A stretch of 64,000 nt of DNA from Nicotiana tabacum (Eukaryota > Streptophyta > Magnoliopsida > Solanales > Solanaceae). The first letter of the stretch is position 1. Every line of letters starts with the position of its first letter. Of the stretch, positions 54,367-64,000 are shown one piece after another. The notes below the pieces were generated by a model that saw only the letters and a list, made by a program, of their open reading frames with translations, was not told the DNA's origin and made no database searches. Both the position numbers and the translations under genes were made by a program. Location: positions 51,700,730 through 51,764,729 of the forward strand of contig NC_134103.1 of the NCBI RefSeq assembly GCF_000715075.1, written 5' to 3'.

Positions 54367-57300
54367 TGTCATGACCCAAAATCCAACCCGTCATGATGGC
54401 ACCTAACCCAACCCGCTAGGTAAGCCAAATAACAAGAAAATACAATATAGTGATAATGGTAAGAGTCAAAAATGAAATAACTGAATTTTTATACAACTCC
54501 CCAAGTACTGGTAGTACAATTCATGAGCCACTAAGACTTAGATTTAACAAAAACTGAACAGAAATAATTACATTTGTTTGGATTGTATATGAACAGAATT
54601 GGAATCTAAAGCTACCAAGGACAAGTGACATCCATAACTGGAACGCATGTACATCCTCAATGCTAGCTCCCACCATACACAACAACAATATCTCCAAGAT
54701 CTGCACGCAAGGTACAGAAATGTAGTATGAGTACAACCGACCTCATGTACTCAATAAGTATCCTAACTAACCTCGGCGAGGTAAAAGAAGCAAGAACCGT
54801 AGATGATACTCACTAACACCTGTGCAGTTCATAATTTCAACAAGTATAGAACAAATATATGATCAAATCAGAAAATCTCACATAAAACCACTTTGATGCT
54901 CACAATTCTTTGTTTTAAAGTGTTCTACTCAGTCAACAATCCAGCATATAAGGAAGATATGCAAGTAAATCAGGTAAATAGTCATAGAAATTACAAGTAA
55001 AGATGAAATTCAATAACCAAATATCAGTCGGTTGCGGTATGCAACCCAATCCAATAACAGTAACCAGCTCTCCCAGGGCTCACATCAATCAGAAACCCAT
55101 CAGTTTCTCACAATCTGCGTGTACATCATCAAGAGATAAACATGAGAGGTTGACCCTAGGGGGATGGATCCATATCCACACGCTGCAGGACAACTCACGT
55201 GTTGCACGGACAATTCATGTGCTAATAACATTAATTACACGGACAACACACGTGCTACACAGACAAATCACTTGCTATAATATCAATATCTGGATCCTCA
55301 TGGACAACTCACGTGATGCGCGGATAACTCACGTGATAATAATACCAATCTGCCTAGCGTGCACAATATCATAATCTGCCTGGCATGGTCACAAGCATAA
55401 CAACACAATCCGCCCGGCGTGGTCACAGGCACCCAGTCCAAATCATATCACACAGAAGCAAGTATACAAGAACACATGTATATGATGGATAAATATCAGA
55501 TTTCATGCTCCTGGATTGGTATAATAACATGCTAAAGTGTAGGCATGGGCAATGTGTGCTATCATAGCTCAAATCGACAATTTACCACATAAATAGAAAT
55601 TACCAAATTTATTCAGGGAATTAGCCTCTTCGTAACCTCAAGCATGGCTCAAATAGTTCACAATAATGGTACAAATATGAGAAACATTATAGCTTAAATC
55701 TTAATAGTCAACTCTAGGCATATCATAGCCTAATCACTATCCCGAGCATGGATAAATACTCTGGTGCTCGCACATGGGTTCAAACCCCACACATATGCGC
55801 ACCTATAGCGCGTAGCTATCACAAATAATTCAGGAAACTAGTGCCTCAACCAAGTTTAGGTAGGATACTTACCTCAAACAAGCCAAGACAGAAACCGAGC
55901 AAGCCAAACGACACTCTATAAATTCCATCCCGCGCATATCAACCTCCGATCGGCTCGAAACTAGCCAAAAGCAACTCAAAAATATCAAATAATGCCAAAG
56001 GAAACAAACCCAATCGATAAAGGTCGAGTCTTTAATCAAAATCCCAAAGTCAACCAAAAAGTCAAACCCGTGCTCGCACCGACAAAACTCACAAAATCTA
56101 ACAACATATTCAATTACGATTCCAACCATATTAGTTTCACTCAAATCCGACTCCGAATCGATGTTCAAAACTCAAACATTCACTTTATGAAATTTTAGAC
56201 AAAACCCCCCAATTTCTCTTTCAAAATCATCAATCAAATGCTGAAATCGAAGATGGATTCATAAAATATAATCAAAACCGAGTGGAAAATAATTACCCCA
56301 ATCCATGTGGTGAAAATCACATCAAATATCGCCTTAATCCGAGCTCCATAGCTCAAAATATGCTAAAATATCCGAAACCTTCGAAAAGAGTACTTTATAC
56401 AATGTTCCAGAGGTAACCTTCGCGATCGCGGTCACAAACCTCGCGATCGCGATTACTAAATTTTCCATGACAATTTATACCCTATGCGATCACGGCCATT
56501 TCTCCGCGATTGCGATGAACAAACTTCCATTAACCCTTCCCAAACTCTTCTCAGACTACATGTAGTGTATCAGCCATAACGTTTTGTACATAACTCCAAA
56601 TGGTTTGTTTTTCTGAAAAATTAGACACAATGGACTACAACTTTCATTTTTGAATTTTCTCCAAAGTTTTTATAGATGGCAAGATATAAACTTCCAAAAT
56701 TGGATCAGTGACAACATAATTTTCCTCTACGCGATCGGGAAAAGCTTTCCACTATCGCGATTCACAGTGCCCAAACAACAAATTTGCTCTTTGCGAATGC
56801 GACCTAAAGTCCGCGATCGCAATGCACACCCCCGTGGCCAAAAACCAACAACTAAAAATTTCCTAGAAATGGTCCGAAACCACCTCGAACTCACCCGATC
56901 CCCTCGAGACCACGTTCGAACATACCAATAAGCCCCAAAACATAACATGGACCTATTTGAGGCCTCAAATCACAAATAACAACATCAAAACCACGAATCG
57001 TTGATCAAGATCAATCTCTTAAGTTCATAAACTTCAAACTTCGAACCAAGCGTCTGATTCAAGCCTAACCAATCCAGAATGAACCCAAATTTTGCATACA
57101 AGTTCCAAATGATAGAACAAACCTATTCCAACTCCCGGAACAAGAATTTGAACATGATATCATCAAAGTCAACTCTCAGTAAAACTTGTGAACATTCCAA
57201 ACCTTCAAATTTCCAACTTTCGCCAATTAGTGTCGAAACCTTGTAGAAATATTCAAATGCATATCCGGGCATATGCTAAAGTCCAAAATCACCATCCGAA

Positions 57301-57535
57301 CCTAACGGAACCATCAAAACTCCGATCCGAGGTCAAATACTCAAAGGTCAAACTTGGTCAACTTTTCCAACTTAAAGCTTCAAATATGAAATTCATTCTT
57401 TCAAACTAATTCTAAATTACCCGAACACCGAAACAGACGATACACACAAGTAATTATACATCATACAGAGCTATGCATGCCCTCAAACCACTAAGCAAAG
57501 TGCAAATGCTCAAAACGTCTGATCGGCTCATTATA
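54367..57535 (-). repeat. Solo LTR on minus strand, duplication ACTTT
   Basis: Flanked by ACTTT at 54362-54366 and 57536-57540; 3169 bp. On the minus strand it starts TATAATGAGCCGATC (decayed) and ends GGGTCATGACA. The motif cluster spans about 56830-56410 (TCGCGATCGCGA), followed by a TATA box TATAAAG (minus strand, 56399-56393). The donor-like GAGGTAAGTAT has its GT at 55872-55871. Four CACGTG boxes lie at 55196-55335. There are no internal genes. Confidence 0.87.
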
Positions 57536-57540
57536 ACTTT

Positions 57541-58207
57541 GTTCGAGATGGTGGCTTCTATACTTAGGAAGTTCGAATGTGACAAAAAGAGTTTGCTTGA
57601 AATGTAGAGGAATGTGAATGCTTGATTATCGTTTTGGGATGCAATATGGCTTCGAGTTTTAAATGTATTTTTGGACCTTTAATTGATGTTAATGGAATGA
57701 ACAGACTCTTACAGCTGGTGGACTAGTGTGGACTCAGGAGGATTAACTGATTTCGTAGTTGTTATAACCATGGGAATGTGGTTGGAAGATGTCGATATAA
57801 GGTTACACATGTGGGCTATCTCCTGTGAGAAGGTTAGGGGTTGCATTATTTGTTATGAGGTTCCTACGAAGAGTTTACCTTCTATCCAATGGGAATCATG
57901 TACTATGATATAGATCTGGATCGCTTGAGGAATATAGCGCGACCGTCATGAGGTTGAGTGTGCACTTGTGGCTGATAATTTGGGATGTCTTATACTTAGC
58001 GCAACATGAGCTTGTGAGAAATCTGGTTGAGTAACGGTGTGAGGTCCTGGTAGTTAGTATGAGAAGTCATTATGGGTCCTTGGATTTTGTGATTATGGCT
58101 TAAAGCCAAGTAGGGGAGCCTACCATCGATGATTGGGTCACATGGTCATGTGTCTTTGCAAGTTTCTCAATTTTGGTACATTGGTGGATTGGTTAAGACT
58201 GAGGAAG
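57541..58207 (+). other. Interior of the large element, part 2
   Basis: It continues the interior between the two minus-strand solo LTRs. It is non-coding as far as I can read, and the longest frames are about 60 codons. Confidence 0.5.
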
Positions 58208-58212
58208 AGGAC

Positions 58213-61200
58213 TGTCATGTCCCGAACTCGGGGAGCGCGACCGGCACTCAACCGAGTGAACCCGGCCGAGCAAGCCTGTTTAGATTTCCTTCTACCTAAA
58301 CTCAACCATGAATAAAGAGGAGATACACTCCATTAATCAAACACTGACAAGATTTCATTAACAACTCCCATTTCATTTCCATTAGCAGCTTCATTCATAA
58401 TTTCCAAAATATTACAAGTTTATAGCTACAATGAAAAACATGTTTGCCAAATACCAACATTTATAGTTCAATTCCCCACATCAAACACCACCCATAACCT
58501 GTCTACGGAACCTCTAAGTACAATAGAAGATTAATATGGAAATGCCGGTAACAAGACCCCGGCTATACCTCAAAACACAAAGTACAACATCAAATGATAT
58601 CAGGCCCGAAATAGAGTAGGGCTCACAAAACCTACTGAATAGGGAGTAACTGCTAAGGAGGACCAAAGTTGCCCGCTGATGAACCACTTGCATCTATTGA
58701 AGATGCAGCGCCCCCGGCAAAAGGGACATTAGTACATATGGAATTGTACTAGTATGTAAAGCTAACTGTCCTCTTTCAAAATAGAATTCACATATAAGAA
58801 AGGGAAAACCATAGAAACAACAAGTCACAATCAACAATATCCAAATGTCCAGTTAAAACATAAAAATTTTCAAAATACAAAAATAATATATATTTTTAGT
58901 TGGGAGATAATTTTCAAAATACGAACTTCATATACAATTTTGGTTGGGAGATCATTAGCATCGATATACCACCGTCTTTGTTAGCACGGCGTCTGATCGC
59001 ACGAAATAAATTTGTTACCAAGAGTAGTACCACCATGTGCGCAATATGGCATCCGATCTCCACCCGATCAGCTAGGCCGCCTTCCCACATATGCCGTGTG
59101 GGGTGACTTTTCCATTCCACAATTATTACTAGTTTTATCCTAATTAAGGGGAATAATATCAATTCATCAATCTCATCCTAAATAAGGGGAATAATCACAA
59201 TTCACTCCTACACCGGCACGTGTAGTTTTAGGTGTGGGTTGTTACAACCCACCCTTCCTCGGTTTGCTAATGATACTTCCCAAAAATATTATTTTTGTTT
59301 TTGCACACAAAGGTAACATAGGTACAAATGTATTTACCTCATCATCTTTCACATTGTATGAATCTCCACTAGTATTTTCAACCAATAACAACAACAATAT
59401 TCCTTTGGCTCTTTTGGCCATTCACAAGATTCTTTATTCAAGGCACGGTGGCCATATTTGATATTCTACACTTTTATTTCTTCCCTCTCATGTATTATCA
59501 TCATAAATATCAACATATATAATATTCCGGAAATTACAACTTTAAGTTCATTAGAAATGAAGAATTTAAGCACAATAGATTTCTTTCCAAGAATGGAGTA
59601 AAATGATTGGCAATCGATGCGCAAATTAAAATCATAAACAAGTAACACACCATTTATTCTTGAAATACTTTTCCCCAAAAAAGGCAATACACAATTTCCA
59701 CTCACGAATATGTAAGAACACAAAACACATTGAAAATACTCACCAAGCATAGCATTAGTTAAAACAACCACATATGGGCATGACTTGAGTACATAAGCTT
59801 TTAGGCAATTCTATTTTTGAAATAATTTTGGAACAGTTGCATCAAAGCTCATTTCATAATCTTTCTCACATTATCTTATTTCATTGGCACCACTAGCCAC
59901 AAGTATAACTTTCATTTTTGGCACATTGGCCACACTCTATATCCCCAATTCACTTATTTTATTTTCAAGCATCTTTATAGATTATCAACAACAAGACATT
60001 TTCAATCAAGACTTTAGGTACCCATATGAGCAATTAAGAGTATTAGCCATATCGAGTTTTTCTCACACAATTTGGCATACTAGCTTTCATTTGAAGCACG
60101 ACTCAAAGACATAACATTTTAATACACAATCAACACTTTGAACATATATTTTTTGACATAAGGCTCATTCGGAATAATTAAGTTTATAAGGGATAACCCG
60201 GAACATAGGAATTAGGAACTTGAGCCAACAATACTTGAAACGTACGGGAATATTATGGAATTCGATCCTAAGAGAGTAGTTTAGCCAACATATCTCGCTT
60301 TGAGCTTTTCTTAAATTACTACAACGTTCTGAAAATCCTAGAAATCCCAATCTATTTTGAGACATAACAAAATTGAACACAAGTTAGGAAGATATTCATG
60401 GTTTCATCTCATTTGAGCATTTTATCAAACACTATTTGTGCAAATTTGACTACAAGGTTCTTCTACAAGATTTCCTTCATTCCACAACCCAATCTTTACT
60501 TATTTGAGCTCAACAATCTTCCCACAAACTTTATTGGTACATGCATGTATAAATAATACTCTTACACCCAAGAATCATACTCCCAATCACCCATCTTATA
60601 CCCCAAACTCAAAATTGAAGACTAGGGTTAGATCCTTACCTATTGAGTGAAAATCTTGTGAGATTTCCTTGTTGGATTTCAAAGCTTGGACAAGATCTTG
60701 ATGAACAAAGCACTTTAGCTAATTCCTCTCTCTAGAACACTCTCACTTCTCTCTAACAATATCAGGTTTTTGCCTTTAAAATGAGCCCCAAAGGCTATTT
60801 ATCAAAATAGGGTCGGGTTATAAAAATAGGAAAATGGACTCTCTGAACTCAGGTCTGCGGTCGCAGAACTGACCGCAGAATAGGTATGTGATTCGCAAAA
60901 TAGACCGCGAAATTGATGCCCAGAACTGGGCTACACTGGACCTGTCTGCGACCATTCTGCGGTCCGCAGACCACTTTTACGGTTCGCAAAATTATTCTGC
61001 AGTCGCAGAATTGACCGCAGAATCTCATTCTGCTGGCTTTTGAGAATTTGGTCATAACTTCTTGTAGGAGTGTTCAAATGATGAACGGTTTGATGTGTTG
61101 GAAACTACACTCAAAGAGCTTTAATTTAATAGGTATATCACCTCCTAAGTCATTATAGGTTGGTAGAGACATGCATTTGAAGTAGGATCTTGTGCGAATT

Positions 61201-61424
61201 GAGACATCCTTTCCACTTAATGTATCTAACTTATTCCACACAAATTCTTGCCATTTACAAAACTCCTTAGTATGTTCCAACACACATTAAACATATATTT
61301 TCATTTCAAAATAATGTGGTTATATCCCATAGGTCTCCTTTAATACTCGAACACGTTATTCCCAAATACCGTTGGCGCACTTTAAAATCTTAAATCATTA
61401 GAAAATTTTTAACGGGGCCTTACA
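58213..61424 (-). repeat. Solo LTR on minus strand, duplication AGGAC
   Basis: Flanked by AGGAC at 58208-58212 and 61425-61429; 3212 bp. On the minus strand it starts TGTAAGGCCCCG and ends GGGACATGACA. It is the same family as 23092-25621; both share the CTGCGGTCGCAG motif cluster (here 61025-60850) and the segment around the LTR end. The donor-like AGGTAAGG has its GT at 60639-60638. It carries only one or two of the 100-bp units present three times in the other copy (about 59030-59105). Confidence 0.88.
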
Positions 61425-61429
61425 AGGAC

Positions 61430-64000
61430 ATCAGGGGTAATCAAGCATGGAATTTGATGGATGTGTGCTACATTTTGCCTTATCGATTTTTGTGAAGGTT
61501 GCGGAATGACTCAAACTTGATACTTCTTTATGAATGTGATGTGCAAGGGAAAGTGTTCATTCGATTTCTTCTTCTGGAGTATTTATATGTTAATAGAGCA
61601 TTAGTCCTTTGACATGTTTGGCTATGTATTCAGGAATAGGTCAGAGTGGGTGACTCTGAAGAATGGCTCTAGCGGGTTCGAGATCTAAGATATGGCACCT
61701 AAGGATTTTTGGATTCGTGTGTGACTAAGGATTCAATTTTGCATCGGAATGTGAAAGAGACTCGGAGTATTTCTATATCCTTATTGGTTTTGCAATGTAG
61801 CGTTAGAGGGATGGAAGAGACATCTTCAGATTCACATAAGGACTTTACAAAATGGGCGTATCAATTGGAGGTACTATTGAGTGCATGAGAGGGTATAAAT
61901 GGCTTATGGGTATTGAGACGATTTGGACTTGTGATTCGGGGTAACTCGATATGAGTGTTGATTGAGAGCCATTGTTTGCTGGTAAAGAGATATGTTATTT
62001 TAAAGGAAATTCAAGAGGCAACCTACAGAAGTGGGGTCAGTATAGCAGTGGCTTGGATCAACATGGTAAGGGAAATGATCGATTACTTAAGTATGATAAG
62101 GCTATACAGGTGTTTCGTGGCTATGCTTGTGGGTTTGGCAGTCTGCATGACTTGGTTGATTTAGAATACTTAGTTTTAATCGTTCGGTTATGTGCAAATG
62201 GGTCACGAAGAGTTATAACAGTTTCGACCACGACTTGAGGGTTGTGTCTTCTGCAGTTATGTAAAGTTAGGTGCATGTTGCGATTTCCTTATGAAATGAG
62301 TTGAGTGAAAGGTTTCTAGACGATGAAGTGTTAATTATACTGGTGGTTCAGGAGTTATGATAAAATTCTTGTACTCTCGCGTAATAGCATGATAGGTGCA
62401 GTGAGCGGTTTGGAATTGGGATTAAAGGGTCAAAGTTGCGGTTCAGTTTTGACAGGGATGTCACGAGCTCGAATGAGCGGGGGAGATTTTAAGTGTCCAG
62501 AGTATATTGGTGTTACTTTAGTGTAGCCTGAGACTAGTGTGTTATGTGCAAGAGGCATTGTGTATTGATTTGTGGATTCTTAATTAGCACTAGAGGAATA
62601 GCATGGTCGGCAGCCATGGATGTACATAATTTGTTAGTTGGAGCGGAATGTTGTGGGAGTATCCCCCATGGGATAATTTTGTAGGTGTGACACATCAGTC
62701 ATTTAAGTGGGAGAGATTGAGATCAAGTATGGAGATTTTGGTACTGTCGCAGATTGGAGAGTTTATGTCTGAGAGACACACTATTCCTTTGGTTGCGAAC
62801 TACTATGGAAGTTTGCTCAGGAATTGACAATTGATTGTATGCATCATAGATAGGGTCATTGTGGATCTTTGGAAGTCTATTGGACTATTTTGAGATGATC
62901 AGAATCAGTTTAGATGTCCACTGGTAGGCCTAATGTGAATGTATATTCTATACCAGATTGGATCTATCTATTCAGCGCAACATTTGTCCATGGAGGAGTT
63001 ATCGGGTATAATGGATGTTATTCCTGTCATTCATCTATTTCATGTGTTGCTCTTTTATGCTATGTGGATTGTGTAACAGCTTGATTATTCACATGCGAAT
63101 TGTGGTCTTGTATATGCTCTGTGGTGTGATATGAGTGAGATGTCTCTCGAGATGCTGGTTGTTTATTGCACCTTGGTTGTGCTTGGCCCTTTGTATCATA
63201 TGATGTTATCCGTCTCCCGAGGATTATATTTATGCACTTACGTGCTAGTGGTTAATATACGTGTGTCTAGTGAGTATGAGAATTTGACTCGATGGGTATT
63301 CCCATGCAGATTGTTATATGTGGATTGGGTGGCATGCCACCACGGGTATGATGTTTGGATCAGGTTGCACGCCGCAATGGTATCATGTGTGGATCAGGTT
63401 GCATGCCACAACAGTGAGATGTTGGGTACGATTCTTTATACTTATTTTGTGTGTTTTGCTTCTCATATGTGGGATAAATCCATAGCATTTTGCTTGGTTG
63501 TTATATCTGTTACGCTTAGTTCTGGTACTTGGGGTTCCTTATCTTATTGGTCATATTCGGGTTATGTCTTATTTAGCGCATGGATCACGTCGTATGAGAT
63601 TTTAGATAGCATTTGATGTGGCTTGTCGATCGAGAAGCTTGTACTGGGTGAGACGAGGTTGTTGGACCTAGAGTCAGTGTAATAGGATTAGTATAATGTA
63701 TGTTTGGAGGGAGAATGTCACTAATCAGTTTAGAATACAACAATGGTTCTTGTCGAGCGTATGAACTCCATGATTTATTGATTTGACGGGTGGTTATGAG
63801 TTTTTACACATCTCTTTCATCGTTACAGTATTGCAAGGGTTGGAATAGGGTTTTAATGTCTCCGGAGGTATATTACCGGTATCGAATTAAAATATTTGCA
63901 GCTATTGCGATTGGATGATATTACTATGGGCATATGAGTGATGTGGTACATCGTGTGATTGCGACTTGGGTGTATATTTATGTTTTGGTATAGTTTGTGG
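61430..64000 (+). other. Interior of the large element, part 3, to window end
   Basis: 2.6 kb without recognisable gag, pol or host gene. One 161-codon frame (63131-63616) crosses three diverged copies of TGGATCAGGTTGCATGCCAC (63320-63415) and looks accidental. The region may include the start of another repeat, but I cannot fix a boundary. Confidence 0.45.

Larger units (their letters stand above)
47689..64000 (+). mobile_element. Large non-coding LTR element with three nested solo LTRs, runs past window end
   Basis: The 5' LTR runs 47689-49323 and resumes at 52099-53287 (about 2.8 kb without the insertion). It is followed by an initiator tRNA-Met primer site. Internal sequence then continues at 53303-54361, 57541-58207 and 61430-64000, interrupted by two minus-strand solo LTRs. 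Removing a solo LTR and one copy of its duplication joins the flanks each time. More than 4.2 kb of interior shows no gag or pol motif in any frame, so this is either a large non-autonomous derivative or an extremely decayed copy. The 3' LTR is outside the window. Confidence 0.7.

Noticed and set aside
63131..63616. 161-codon plus-strand frame
   Set aside because: Rich in Tyr, Val, Cys, Leu and Trp, it crosses a small tandem repeat and lacks homology that I can recognise. It is most likely chance in T/G-rich DNA.

Overview
The window is plant nuclear DNA made almost entirely of transposable elements. I see no convincing intact host gene. The evidence is long LTRs with 5-bp target duplications, primer-binding sites matching plant tRNAs, plant Ty3/gypsy gag-pol proteins of the Tat lineage, Athila-type LTRs with a TGGCGCC primer site, a Helitron and a MULE-like foldback element. 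From memory these LTR families are typical of Solanaceae, and the style fits Nicotiana best, but the genus is inference.

Layout. 1-6895: a minus-strand Athila-type element without pol, cut by the left window edge; its 5' LTR is 5515-6895. 6896-7797: the 3' half of an unrelated LTR. 7798-14895: a second copy of the same Athila-type family on the plus strand, with its 3' LTR at 13474-14895. These three pieces read as a nest: the minus Athila sits in the LTR, and the LTR sits in the plus Athila. 14896-16238: the 3' tail of a Tat-lineage element (integrase end plus degenerate repeats), into which the plus Athila inserted. 16239-27980: a stack of long LTRs in the same orientation, each broken by the next (starts at 16239, 18453, 20282 and 23092). 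The one at 23092-25621 keeps a primer-binding site and the first codons of gag. 28117-29396: a MULE-like foldback element with a 9-bp duplication. 29850-32498: a non-autonomous Helitron. 32524-35103: a clean solo LTR.

35496-46747 is the most complete element, an 11.25-kb Tat-lineage retrotransposon with both LTRs. It has decayed gag, protease, reverse transcriptase, RNase H and integrase on the plus strand. On the minus strand, between pol and the 3' LTR, it carries a separate antisense gene with its own TATA box and three short introns. The LTRs differ by roughly 48 substitutions by hand count (about 7%), and the 5' LTR has lost a 25-bp segment containing its TATA box.

47689 to the window end is one large element of the long-LTR type with no recognisable coding region. 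It hosts three later solo LTRs, each with a perfect 5-bp duplication: 49324-52093 (ATGCT), 54367-57535 (ACTTT, minus) and 58213-61424 (AGGAC, minus).

The best candidates for new biology are features shared by the long LTRs. Nearly all carry a consensus splice donor; in the one copy with a gag start, a strong acceptor lies 3 nt before the gag ATG. Several carry a hairpin whose loop is conserved while its stem sequence changes. Clusters of short near-palindromic motifs lie just upstream of the TATA-like box, including in the unrelated Athila LTR.
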